From Pseudolabrys sp. (GTDB lineage Bacteria > Pseudomonadota > Alphaproteobacteria > Rhizobiales > Xanthobacteraceae), in the NCBI GenBank assembly GCA_009694265.1, contig SHVM01000014.1, positions 1-37,811 of the forward strand: 37,811 nt of DNA, read 5' to 3'. Below the pieces are notes generated by a model. The model was not told the DNA's origin, searched no databases, and saw only the letters and a list, made by a program, of their open reading frames with translations. Shown here one piece after another: positions 16,374 to 24,799 of the stretch (positions are counted from its first letter, which is position 1; each line of letters starts with the position of its first letter). Both the position numbers and the translations under genes were made by a program.

Positions 16374-17996
16374 TCAGGCCTTCTCGCGCAGCAGCCGGCG
16401 GATCACCTTGCCGGTGGTCGTCATCGGCATGTCGTCGATGAAGGCGACTTCGCGCGGATACTCGTGAGTGGACAACCGCGTCTTGACGAAGCTCTGGATC
16501 TCGGCGGCGAGCGCATCGGACGGTGCGTAATCTTTCTTGAGCACGATGAAGGCCTTGACGATTTCGGTGCGAAGCGCATCGGGCTTGCCGACCGCGGCTG
16601 CGAGCGCCACCGCCGGGTGACGGATCAGGCAATCCTCGATCTCGCCCGGCCCGATACGGAAGCCTGATGACGTGATCACATCGTCGTCGCGGCCGACGAA
16701 AGTGAAATAGCCGTCCTCGTCCACCATGCCCTGGTCGCCGGTGATCATCCAATCGCCGATAAACTTGTCGCGCGTAGCTTCCGGCTTGCCCCAGTATTGC
16801 AGGAACATCACCGGATCGGGCCGCTTCACCGCGATCTGCCCGACCTCACCGGCTTTGAGCGGATTACCGTCGCCGTCGATCACCGCCACGCCGTGGCCGG
16901 GCACTGGCTTGCCCATGGCGCCCAGGCGGAACTGGCCTAGCTGCGCGCATGAGCCGAGCACCAGATTGCATTCGGTCTGGCCGTAGAATTCATTGATCGT
17001 GAGATCGAACGCCGCCTTGCCCCATTCCAGCGCTTCCACGCCGAGCGATTCTCCGCCCGACGCCACGCTGCGCAGCTTGAAGCCGTAGCGCCCGCGCGGG
17101 CTTTGCGCCGCGCGCATCATGCGCAGCGCGGTGGGCGGAATGAACGCATTGCGAACGCCGGCCGATTGCATCAGCGCGAAGGCTTCGTCCGGATCGAACT
17201 TGTCGAACTTGCGCGCCACGACCGGCACGCCATGGTGCAGGCTCGGCAGCAAGACATCGAGCAACCCGCCGGCCCAGGCCCAGTCGGCGGGAGTCCAGTA
17301 GCGGTCGCCGCTTTGCGGAAACGGAAAATGCGGCAGCTCGGCGCCAGGCAGATGTCCGAGCAATGTGCGATGCCCGTGCAGCGCACCTTTCGGCTGGCCG
17401 GTGGTGCCGGACGTGTAGATCATCATCGCCGGATCGTCCGCGGCGGTGTCGACCGGCGTAAAATTCGTAGAAGCCTCGGCGAGCAAATCGGGGAAGCTGC
17501 CGGCGCCGTCGGTTTCGCCATCTATCGACAACACGCAAGATAACGCCGGCACGTCTGTGCGAATTTGCGCGATTTTTCCGAGTCCCTGCGCATTGGTGAG
17601 CAGGGCTTTAGCGCCGGAATTCTGCAAGCGATAGGACAGCGCGTCGGGTCCAAATAAAATTGCAATCGGCAGCGCGACCGCGCCGAGCTTGTAGATCGCG
17701 ATATGGGCTGCCGCCACTTCCGGCGCCTGCGGCAGAAAAATCGCCACGCGGTCGCCACGCGCAACACCGTGCGCGCGCAACACATTGGCGAGCCGGTTGG
17801 AGGTCTCGCGCAGCCAGCCGAAAGTGATGGCGTCTTCGTGTCCGTCCGGCTTCACATGCAGGATGGCGAGGCGGGTGGGCTCAAGCACCGCCCAGCGGTC
17901 GCAGCAATCGACGCCAATATTATAGCGCGCCGGAATTTTCCAGCAGAATTGGCGGTAAAGCTGATCGTAGTCGCGAACGGAGTCCGGCGCCGGCAT
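16374..17996 (-). CDS. Acyl-CoA synthetase (AMP-binding, acetyl/medium-chain type)
   Basis: A 540-residue ANL-superfamily ligase distinct from the one at 11772. The phosphate loop is YTSGTTGQPKGA, followed by NEFYGQTECN, MITGDQGMVDEDGYF, FVGRDDDVITSSGFRIGP and the catalytic lysine in MTTTGKVIRRLL. The YGQTE and SSGYRIGP-like blocks are typical of acetyl-CoA synthetase and medium-chain acyl-CoA synthetases. The substrate chain length cannot be assigned. No transporter or dehydrogenase partner is beside it. The gene is convergent with the flippase; the CAP-domain lipoprotein gene lies upstream on the same strand (49-base gap). Confidence 0.9.
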   Translation of the reverse strand: MPAPDSVRDYDQLYRQFCWKIPARYNIGVDCCDRWAVLEPTRLAILHVKPDGHEDAITFGWLRETSNRLANVLRAHGVARGDRVAIFLPQAPEVAAAHIAIYKLGAVALPIAILFGPDALSYRLQNSGAKALLTNAQGLGKIAQIRTDVPALSCVLSIDGETDGAGSFPDLLAEASTNFTPVDTAADDPAMMIYTSGTTGQPKGALHGHRTLLGHLPGAELPHFPFPQSGDRYWTPADWAWAGGLLDVLLPSLHHGVPVVARKFDKFDPDEAFALMQSAGVRNAFIPPTALRMMRAAQSPRGRYGFKLRSVASGGESLGVEALEWGKAAFDLTINEFYGQTECNLVLGSCAQLGQFRLGAMGKPVPGHGVAVIDGDGNPLKAGEVGQIAVKRPDPVMFLQYWGKPEATRDKFIGDWMITGDQGMVDEDGYFTFVGRDDDVITSSGFRIGPGEIEDCLIRHPAVALAAAVGKPDALRTEIVKAFIVLKKDYAPSDALAAEIQSFVKTRLSTHEYPREVAFIDDMPMTTTGKVIRRLLREKA

Positions 17997-18045
17997 GGCG
18001 GCGGTAGGCTAGTCAGTGGATGACGCAAGGTCCAGTCGGGGCGTG

Positions 18046-18579
18046 CTAGCCCTTCTTGTCGTCCGGCTCCGCCAGAATGAGCGCCCAGTACACCTTGTAT
18101 TTGGAGCGCGGCGTGTAGACCGCGGCGATGCCGATACGGGTGGCACCCTTGAGCAGCATGTTGGCGCGGTGCGGGCTCGAATCGCGCCAGCCGGAAAACG
18201 CCTCGGCCAACGTGTGATAGCCGGCGCCGATATTCTCGGCCGCCGTCTTGGCGTCGTAGCCCGAGGCCTTCAGCCGCGCCACGAACGGTTTTGCCGCGCC
18301 GTGGTCGAGCTTGTCGCGCTTGGCCATGTTTTCGGCCTGGGCTCGCGCGAGCCGCGTGAGTACGGGGTCAAGCGTCACCGCCGGCAAATTATTGTTGGTG
18401 CGATAACCGGTGATCATTGAGGCGGCGGCGTCATCGTCGAGCTGGGCACCGTGCTGCGCCAGATTGCGATAGAAACTCGGCTCGCTCTTCGGCGTAAAAT
18501 TATCACCGGCGCAACCGGCGAGCGCGAACAACGCGGCGACCAGCGCGCCTCTCAGCATGCTTGGGCGAACCGGCTTCAT
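18046..18579 (-). CDS. CAP-domain (SCP/PR1, YkwD-like) lipoprotein
   Basis: A 177-residue putative lipoprotein. The signal peptide MKPVRPSMLRGALVAALFAL ends in a lipobox LAGC (C23), so it is probably anchored to a membrane facing the periplasm. The CAP fold is shown by the metal/active-site-like residues in DHGAAKPF, AENIGAGY and SSPHRANML (two His and one Glu of the CAP cavity). The family has varied roles and bacterial members are mostly uncharacterised. The open frame extends to 18678, but ATG 18579 has a GGAG site 8-12 bases upstream and starts the signal peptide. The next plus-strand gene is the divergent cupin. Confidence 0.88.
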   Translation of the reverse strand: MKPVRPSMLRGALVAALFALAGCAGDNFTPKSEPSFYRNLAQHGAQLDDDAAASMITGYRTNNNLPAVTLDPVLTRLARAQAENMAKRDKLDHGAAKPFVARLKASGYDAKTAAENIGAGYHTLAEAFSGWRDSSPHRANMLLKGATRIGIAAVYTPRSKYKVYWALILAEPDDKKG

Positions 18580-18751
18580 CGGTAGCGATCTCCGAATCGG
18601 TAAAACGTGAGTCGCGAACGGCCGCAGACCATGGCCGAACGGTGATGCCCGCATCGCGATACATGAGCGCCTCCGCATCTACTGGCGCGGGGTCAATCGG
18701 TCAACTATCATTGCTGCAAATAGGCCGTTCCAGGCCGCAAGGGAAAACGCC

Positions 18752-19153
18752 ATGAGCAGCCAACCGGTCACTCTGACACCGGGCGCGACACGCGCCGCTC
18801 CGGGTCAGTATCTCTTCGACCTCGGCAGCGTGCAGAAGATCATGGGTGGGCCCGACTATTCAACCGCGCACGGGCCCTGCGTGGAAGGCGACCGCATGAT
18901 CGTCGGCCTCATGCGCATGGCGGCCGGAACCGGCGCCGAGCCGCATTCGCACCCGAACGAGCAATGGATCTATGTGCTGGAAGGGACCTTCCGCGCCACC
19001 ATCGACGGCAAGAAGATCGACGCCAAGCCGGGCTCGGTGGTCTACATTCCGGCCAATAAGATCCATGCCGGCAGGGCGACGGCGGAGGCCGACGTTTTGT
19101 TCTTCACAGTCAAGGATGCTTCGCATAGCCTGCACGGAATAAAAGCCACATGA
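18752..19153 (+). CDS. Cupin-domain protein
   Basis: A 133-residue single-domain cupin. The first motif is PHSHPNEQWIYVLEGTF (His, His, Glu metal ligands), the second PGSVVYIPANKIHAGRA (His). This geometry normally holds Fe, Mn or Ni, and such small cupins serve as dioxygenase, isomerase or sensor-like domains. The substrate is unknown. An AAGGGA site precedes the ATG. It is followed by a Bug-type binding protein gene after 60 bases, so both may belong to one uptake/catabolic unit. Confidence 0.88.
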   Translation: MSSQPVTLTPGATRAAPGQYLFDLGSVQKIMGGPDYSTAHGPCVEGDRMIVGLMRMAAGTGAEPHSHPNEQWIYVLEGTFRATIDGKKIDAKPGSVVYIPANKIHAGRATAEADVLFFTVKDASHSLHGIKAT

Positions 19154-19213
19154 CATCATGAGCACGGGGCAAAGAAACCCGGCCGCATAAATTCAAATAA
19201 TGGGAGGATGCCG

Positions 19214-20221
19214 ATGAAACGTTCAAATCTGATCCTGCTGTCCGCCGCCTGGCTTTCCGCCTTTATTGCCTTCGGCATGGTAACGGCCTCGGCACAGGAC
19301 AAATATCCGAGCCGGCCCATCAAGGTCATCGTGCCTTATGCGCCGGGCGGCGCCACCGACATCACCGCGCGCATCGTCGGCGATGAATTCCAGAAGATCA
19401 CCGGCCAAGGCTTCGTCGTGCTCAACAAGCCCGGCGCCTTCGGACTGCTGGCGATCGAGGAATTGGTGAAGTCGACGCCCGACGGTTACACCGTGATGGT
19501 CGGCAACGTCTCGACCAACACCATCACGCCGATCATCTACAAGAGTAAAATGTCTTACGACTACACCAAGTCGGTGACCGCGGTGACCAACCTGGTCGAC
19601 GTTCCGGCGTTTCTGCTGGTGACGACGGCCAATGATTTTCCGGTCAAGACCGTCGCCGAGCTGGTCGCATACACCAAGAAGAATCCCGGCAAAGTCAGCT
19701 ACGGAACGGTCGGCGCGGGTTCGTATCCGCATTTCGACATGGCCTATTTCGCCAAGCGCGCGGGCGATCTCGACATGGCCGCCCTGCCGAACAAGAACGG
19801 CGCCTCGGGCGTGATCCAGGACCTGTTGCGCGGCGACGTGCAGACCGCCTTCCTCAACACCGGCAGCAGCGCGGGCCAAGTGCAGGCGGGCAAGTTCCGC
19901 GCGCTCGCGGTCGTAAACCACGCGCGCCTGGCGGAATATCCGAACGTGCCGACCATGAAAGAGGCCGGCTACCCGGATGTCGGCACCATTGCCTGGAACG
20001 GCATGTTCGCACCGGCCGGCACGCCCAAGCCGGTGCTCGACGCGCTCTACGCCGCCGTAGCTAAGGCTCTGGCCTCGCCCGAGGCGAAAGAAAAATTCAA
20101 GAAGCAGAACTACAACATCGTGCCGAGCAAGTCGGTTGACGACGCCCAGAAATGGCTCGCCAATGAAATGAAGCACTGGCAAACCGTCACCACCTCGGTG
20201 AAGATCGACGTCACGCAGTAA
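19214..20221 (+). CDS. Tripartite tricarboxylate transporter substrate-binding protein (Bug/TctC family)
   Basis: A 335-residue periplasmic binding protein. A signal peptide (MKRSNLILLSAAWLSAFIAF, cut after ASA) precedes the Bug-family start YPSRPIKVIVPYAPGGATD, followed by GFVVLNKPGAFGLLA and STPDGYTVMVGN. Bug proteins bind carboxylates, amides or aromatic acids; membrane partners TctA/TctB are not in the window, which is common for Bug genes. GGGAGG lies at 19202-19207. The ATG at 19208 directly touches it, so ATG 19214 (spacing six) is the likelier start. The cupin gene is upstream. A perfect hairpin follows its stop. Confidence 0.92.
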   Translation: MKRSNLILLSAAWLSAFIAFGMVTASAQDKYPSRPIKVIVPYAPGGATDITARIVGDEFQKITGQGFVVLNKPGAFGLLAIEELVKSTPDGYTVMVGNVSTNTITPIIYKSKMSYDYTKSVTAVTNLVDVPAFLLVTTANDFPVKTVAELVAYTKKNPGKVSYGTVGAGSYPHFDMAYFAKRAGDLDMAALPNKNGASGVIQDLLRGDVQTAFLNTGSSAGQVQAGKFRALAVVNHARLAEYPNVPTMKEAGYPDVGTIAWNGMFAPAGTPKPVLDALYAAVAKALASPEAKEKFKKQNYNIVPSKSVDDAQKWLANEMKHWQTVTTSVKIDVTQ

Positions 20222-20228
20222 CGAATAG

Positions 20229-20256
20229 TGTCGTCCCCGCGAAAGCGGGGACGACA
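20229..20256. terminator. Perfect hairpin after the Bug-protein gene; likely terminator or intergenic repeat
   Basis: TGTCGTCCCCGC at 20229-20240 and GCGGGGACGACA at 20245-20256 form a perfect 12-base-pair stem around a GAAA tetraloop. It lies between the convergent stops of the Bug gene (20221) and the CoxL-like gene (20262). A run of A's follows rather than a U tract, so it would end transcripts best on the minus strand. I recall near-identical palindromes repeated across Bradyrhizobium-like genomes, so it may also be a dispersed element. Confidence 0.7.
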
Positions 20257-20261
20257 GAAAA

Positions 20262-22601
20262 CTATTTCGCCGCCTTGATCGCCTGCCATATCCGGTCCGG
20301 CGTCGCCGGCATGTCGAGCGCGGCGCCTTCCGGCAATGCGTCGAGGATGGCATTGAGCAGCGCCGGAGGTGCGGCTGTGGTGCCGGCCTCGCCGGTGCCT
20401 TTCACACCGAGCGGATTGGTGCGGCAGGCGACGGCGTGATGCTCGACCGTCATATCGGGCATCGAATGCGCGCGCGGCATGGCGTAATCCATGAACGACC
20501 CCGACACCAATTGGCCGCTCGAATCGTAGATCGTATTCTCGGTCAGCGCCTGACCGAGCCCCTGCGCCACCCCGCCGTGGATCTGGCCTTCGACGATGAC
20601 GTCGTCGAGCACATTGCCGCAGTCGCCGACCGCCACATAGGAGACGACATCGGTCGCGCCGGTGTCGGGATCGATCTCGACTTCCGCGATGTGGCAGCCA
20701 TTCGGGAATGACGGCGGAAGCTTGATGCTGGCTTGGGTGTCGAGACTTTCCGGGATGACGCCCTGACGCGCCAGTTCCGCCGCGCGCTCGGCGACATCGA
20801 ACAACGACGCTTCGCGCGCCGAGCCGCGCACGGAGAAATTTCCGTCGCGGTAATCAACGTCGGCTTCGCCCGCCTGCAAGAGCATAGCCGCCACGCGCTT
20901 GCCTTTCTCCAGCACGAGTTCCGCGCAGCGCGCGATGGCGCCGCCTGTCATCATGGCCGAGCGCGAGGCGACGGCGCCAAAACCCGGCACATCGCGCGCG
21001 GAATCGCCGGACAGCAAGGTCACCGCCGCGGGATCTATGCCAAGACGGCGCGCGGTTACTTTGGGGAATACAGTCGGGTGGCCCTGCCCGCTACCACCGG
21101 CGCCAATGCTCACCAACACTTTTTTCCCGCCGGGAAACGTGATGCGCGCGGCCTCTTCCGGAAACGCGCCGGCGATCTCCAGATAACATCCGATGCCGAT
21201 ACCGCGCAGCTTGCCGCTCTTTTTCGCCGCCTTCTTGCGCGCGGCAAAACCGACATAGCCAGCGAGCGTCAACGCACGCTCGAAAATCGCCGGAAAGTCG
21301 CCGCTGTCATAGCTATTGCCGAAGGGCGTGACATAGGGAATTTTGTCAGGCGCGATCAGATTACGCCGGCGCAATTCGGCGGCGTCGATCCCGGTCGCAT
21401 CGGAAGCGGCGTCAATGACGCGTTCCATCAGATAGGTCGCTTCCGGACGGCCGGCGCCGCGATAGGGCCCGGTCGGCAGCGTATTGGTGAACACGCAGCG
21501 CGTATTCACCTGCGCCTGCGGAATGTCATAGACCGTCGGCAGACAGCCGGAGATATGTGTGGTGACGCAGAAATGCGCCACGCCGGTGAAATAGGCGCCG
21601 ATATTGGCCAGGCAATCGACGCGCAAACCCAGGAAGCGGCCGCGTTTGTTGAGTGCCAGTTCCACCGTCCAGAACGAGTCGCGGCCCTGATTGTCCGTGA
21701 CAAAGGCTTCCGATCGGGTCGCGACCCAATGGATCGGGCGCCTGAGTTCGCGCGCGGCATGCAGCATCGCGATGTATTCCGGATAGCACCAGCCTTTCAT
21801 TCCGAAAGCACCGCCGAGATCGTCGGTGACGACGCGCAGTTCTTCCGGCTTGATGTTCATGACGCCGGCGGCTTGCGCGCGCACGCTGGCAAAGCCCTGC
21901 GTGCCGCAGCGCAAAGTGAACTGCTTGGCTTGGGCGTCGTAACTTGCAGACGCGGTGCGCGGCTCAAGCGAGGCCACCACCAGGCGCTGATTGACCAGCT
22001 CGACACGCACCACATGGGCGGCATCCTTGAAGGCGCGGTCGAGCGCGGCCTGCTTCTTGCCGTCCTGGTCGGCGGGCGCGGTCCAATCAAATCCGATATT
22101 GCCGGGCGCATCCGGCCAAAGCTGCGGTGCGCCGGACTTAATCGCCGGCCGCGCGTCGGTGACAGCGCCAAGCGGCGCATAATCGACCGCAATCTTTTCG
22201 GCGGCGTCTTGCGCGGCGGCGGCGCTGGTCGCGACCACCATGGCTACCGGCTCGCCGACATGCATGACGCGCGTGGCCGCGAGCACAGGGCGGTGCGGCG
22301 AGACCGGCACCTTGCCGCCGCGGCCGGGAATCGGATGCGGATGCGAAATGGAATGATAATGCGACGCTTCGAGATCGGCGCCGGTCAGCACCGCGACCAC
22401 GCCGGGCGCGGATTTAGCCGCCGAAATATCAATGCGCTCGATCTTGGCGAAGGCATGCGGCGAGCGCACAAAATGCGCCGCCAGGGCTCCCGCCGGTTTC
22501 ACGTCGTCACCGAAGTGGCCTTGGCCGCGCAACAGCGCGTCGTCTTCGATACGTCCGGTCCAGGCGGGTAAGCCGGCTGTACCGGCGGCAGTCGATTCCA
22601 T
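20262..22601 (-). CDS. Xanthine dehydrogenase-family molybdopterin-binding large subunit (form-II CoxL-like)
   Basis: A 779-residue molybdenum hydroxylase large subunit. It contains GGAFGMKG (263-270), the loop PYRGAGR (379-385), and GVKGTGEAG with the catalytic glutamate near the C-terminus. The PYRGAGR loop is the form-II version; genuine CO dehydrogenase (form I) has AYRCSFR with the copper-binding cysteine, so CO oxidation is unlikely. These enzymes hydroxylate aldehydes, purines, nicotinate-like or other carbon centres. The usual FeS (CoxS) and FAD (CoxM) subunit genes are not beside it. A GGAGGA site is 6 bases before the ATG. It follows the GlcG-like gene (27-base gap). Confidence 0.92.
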   Translation of the reverse strand: MESTAAGTAGLPAWTGRIEDDALLRGQGHFGDDVKPAGALAAHFVRSPHAFAKIERIDISAAKSAPGVVAVLTGADLEASHYHSISHPHPIPGRGGKVPVSPHRPVLAATRVMHVGEPVAMVVATSAAAAQDAAEKIAVDYAPLGAVTDARPAIKSGAPQLWPDAPGNIGFDWTAPADQDGKKQAALDRAFKDAAHVVRVELVNQRLVVASLEPRTASASYDAQAKQFTLRCGTQGFASVRAQAAGVMNIKPEELRVVTDDLGGAFGMKGWCYPEYIAMLHAARELRRPIHWVATRSEAFVTDNQGRDSFWTVELALNKRGRFLGLRVDCLANIGAYFTGVAHFCVTTHISGCLPTVYDIPQAQVNTRCVFTNTLPTGPYRGAGRPEATYLMERVIDAASDATGIDAAELRRRNLIAPDKIPYVTPFGNSYDSGDFPAIFERALTLAGYVGFAARKKAAKKSGKLRGIGIGCYLEIAGAFPEEAARITFPGGKKVLVSIGAGGSGQGHPTVFPKVTARRLGIDPAAVTLLSGDSARDVPGFGAVASRSAMMTGGAIARCAELVLEKGKRVAAMLLQAGEADVDYRDGNFSVRGSAREASLFDVAERAAELARQGVIPESLDTQASIKLPPSFPNGCHIAEVEIDPDTGATDVVSYVAVGDCGNVLDDVIVEGQIHGGVAQGLGQALTENTIYDSSGQLVSGSFMDYAMPRAHSMPDMTVEHHAVACRTNPLGVKGTGEAGTTAAPPALLNAILDALPEGAALDMPATPDRIWQAIKAAK

Positions 22602-22628
22602 TGCAGTCCTCCGGCGGCGAAAAATAAT

Positions 22629-23150
22629 TTAAAGCTTGCGATCCGTGATGCCGGCCTTGGCGTAGAGCTCGTTGATGTGCTCCTTCACGCTTTGTTTTGG
22701 CTCGGCGTCGGACTCATGCGCCCAGCCGATCTTGGCGCGGGCATATTGCGCCATGGCCTCGTCCTGTTGCGAAGTGCCGCCGGAAATCCCGTAGGCGCCG
22801 ACCATCTCACTGCCGCGAAACACCGGCGCACCGCCGCCGGACGCGGCGATCTTGCCATTGGTCATGGCGGCGAGGCTGATCAGCAATTGCGGATTACGCT
22901 CCTTGAACCACTGCTGGATCACCAGCCCGTCGGGAAAGCGCGGGCTCATACTGCGGAACGCGGCGACCGTGTAGGCTTTGGCGATGGCGGTATCCGGCGT
23001 GATGAAGCCAGCCTCGTCCATGCGCTCGAGTGCGATCAGGTGGCCTTCCGGGCCAACCACGGCGACGGAGACCGGAACGCCCATCTCCTCGGCCTTTTCG
23101 ACCACCGCGTTGATGAATTCGCGGCATTCGACAGCCCGTAATTTCGCCAT
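22629..23150 (-). CDS. GlcG/HbpS family (DUF336) protein
   Basis: A 173-residue protein of the GlcG/HbpS family. Typical blocks are [33 protein letters not shown] and [20 protein letters not shown]. Members bind haem or corrinoids or act in small-molecule catabolism; those next to oxidoreductases are seldom studied. The frame extends to 23177, but ATG 23150 has a GGGGAGGG site about 8 bases upstream. It is upstream of, and probably co-transcribed with, the CoxL-like gene. The chemoreceptor gene lies divergently 115 bases away. Confidence 0.88.
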   Translation of the reverse strand: MAKLRAVECREFINAVVEKAEEMGVPVSVAVVGPEGHLIALERMDEAGFITPDTAIAKAYTVAAFRSMSPRFPDGLVIQQWFKERNPQLLISLAAMTNGKIAASGGGAPVFRGSEMVGAYGISGGTSQQDEAMAQYARAKIGWAHESDAEPKQSVKEHINELYAKAGITDRKL

Positions 23151-23265
23151 TCGCTCAGCCCTCCCCGAAACGCCCATTAAGCTTTGTTTAACTATTCAAC
23201 TGCAAGCGATTAACTGCAAAAAAACGTGTTGGGGAATACCGTTTGCGCTGGCCCGGACTAAAACC

Positions 23266-24738
23266 ATGACCATGGCGTCCCTAGCAACCGCAACCGCGCG
23301 CGATTGGCGTTTAGTCGCGTTGACCGGCGGCATCTGCTTTCCGGCAAGCCTGGTGCTATTTCAAACACTCCTGCCGGTGGGCGCCTGGGTTGCCGCGGCG
23401 CCCCCCCCCTTCGCGGTCTCCGCATTTGCCGCCATGCTTGCGGCTCTGCTGGCGATGGCGCTCGTCGGCGCCGTACTCGTGCGTCGCGTGCAGGTGGACA
23501 ACCTGCGCATGCGCGTCGCGCTCAACAACATGTCGCAGGGACTGTGCATATTCGACGGCAATGAACGGCTGGTGATCTGCAATAAGCGCTACATCGAGAT
23601 CTACCGGCTTTCTGCCGAGATCGCCAAGCCCGGCACCACCTTGACCAGCATGCTCGATTTTCGCGCCGCCAATGGCAGCTTCATGCGCGACCCGCAGACC
23701 TACCGGCGCGAACTGGTCGACGCCATGGCGCAAGGCCAGACAACGACCGCCGAAATAAAATCTCCCGATGGCCGGATCATCTCCGTCATCAACCGGTCGA
23801 TGGCCGGCGGCGGCTGGGTCGGGAGCCATGATGACATCACCGAGCGGCGTGATGCCGAGCGCGAACGCGTCTCGATGCAGCAGCAGCAAGAACAGCGCGC
23901 GATGATCGAGCAGGCGATCGCTAGTTTCCGCCAGCGCGTCGAGGAGCATTTGCGCACGGTAACCGAGGGAGCGATGGCCATGCGCGCCACCGCCGGCACG
24001 CTGTTCGACAATTCCGGCCAGACTTCGAAAAGCGCCGAGGGCGCAGTGGCGGCCTCGAACGAAGCATCGCTGAACGTTGAAACCGCAGCGATTGCCGCCG
24101 ATGAATTGAGCGGCTCCATCAGCGAGATCGGCCGCCAGCTTAGCCTGACCACCGATGTCATGCGCGCCGCGGTCACGGAAGCGCATGGCACCAACCAGCA
24201 GATCACCGCGCTGGCGCAAGCCGCGCAGAAAATTGGCGACGTGATCAAGCTGATCCGCTCCATCGCCGGCCAGACCAACCTGCTGGCGCTCAATGCCACC
24301 ATCGAGGCGGCGCGCGCCGGCGAAGCCGGCAAGGGCTTCGCGGTGGTGGCGTCGGAAGTTAAATCGCTCGCGGTGCAGACCGCCAAGGCGACCGAGGATA
24401 TTTCAAAGCTGATTATGTCGGTGCAGGGAGCAACCAGCGGCGCGGTGGCCGCGATCGGCCGCATTTCGAGCCGCATGCAGGAAATCGACAGTTGCGCCAC
24501 CGCCGTCTCGGCCGCCGTCGAGGAGCAAAGCGCGGCTACGTCTGAGATCTCGCAGAATGTCGCGGGCGCTTCCAACGGCGCCAAACTGGTGGTGACCGTG
24601 CTCGAGGAGGTCACCGGCGCGGCAACCGAGACCCGCCAGTCGGCGGAAAGCGTGCTGACCGCCTCGCAGGCGGTGGAAGCCGCCGCCGCGGAGCTGCGCC
24701 ACGAGGTCGAGAGTTTCCTCGCACGCGTCGCGGCCTGA
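23266..24738 (+). CDS. Methyl-accepting chemotaxis protein with cytoplasmic PAS domain
   Basis: A 490-residue receptor. Two N-terminal helices (about 15-37 and 49-70) are separated by only a short loop, so there is no periplasmic ligand domain. A PAS_7-like domain follows ([30 protein letters not shown], about 85-190), then a coiled linker and the MCP signalling domain, with the hairpin tip [20 protein letters not shown]. The C-terminus (ESFLARVAA) lacks a CheR/CheB-tethering pentapeptide. It may sense redox or energy state or an internal ligand. The start at 23266 is chosen from MTMASLATA before the helices. A run of nine C's encodes residues 46-48. Confidence 0.92.
   Translation: MTMASLATATARDWRLVALTGGICFPASLVLFQTLLPVGAWVAAAPPPFAVSAFAAMLAALLAMALVGAVLVRRVQVDNLRMRVALNNMSQGLCIFDGNERLVICNKRYIEIYRLSAEIAKPGTTLTSMLDFRAANGSFMRDPQTYRRELVDAMAQGQTTTAEIKSPDGRIISVINRSMAGGGWVGSHDDITERRDAERERVSMQQQQEQRAMIEQAIASFRQRVEEHLRTVTEGAMAMRATAGTLFDNSGQTSKSAEGAVAASNEASLNVETAAIAADELSGSISEIGRQLSLTTDVMRAAVTEAHGTNQQITALAQAAQKIGDVIKLIRSIAGQTNLLALNATIEAARAGEAGKGFAVVASEVKSLAVQTAKATEDISKLIMSVQGATSGAVAAIGRISSRMQEIDSCATAVSAAVEEQSAATSEISQNVAGASNGAKLVVTVLEEVTGAATETRQSAESVLTASQAVEAAAAELRHEVESFLARVAA
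23401..23409. repeat. C9 homopolymer inside the chemoreceptor gene
   Basis: Nine consecutive C's encode Pro46-Pro47-Pro48 in the loop between the two membrane helices. In frame here. Such tracts are prone to slippage; a +/-1 change would truncate the receptor. Whether this length varies cannot be seen from one sequence. Confidence 0.9.
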
Positions 24739-24750
24739 TCAGACTTTCTG

Positions 24751-24799
24751 GCGCATGATCTAATCCGAAACCCGGTCCCCATTTTTCGGGATCATGCGC
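24751..24799. repeat. Dispersed palindromic repeat, copy 2 (complete); likely bidirectional terminator
   Basis: Arms GCGCATGATC (24751-24760) and GATCATGCGC (24790-24799) are a perfect inverted repeat. Inner CCGAAA and TTTCGG also pair, with a four-base TAAT bulge on the left. Together that is a 16-base-pair stem between the convergent chemoreceptor and Pit genes. The right arm overlaps the Pit stop codon (TGA, 24792-24794). Copies 1 and 3 are at 366 and 26627. Confidence 0.85.

Noticed and set aside
20733-22571. 612-residue plus-strand open frame inside the CoxL-like gene
   Set aside because: Antisense shadow of a G+C-rich gene; composition is Arg/His/Gly-rich without motifs, while the minus strand has clear molybdenum-hydroxylase blocks.
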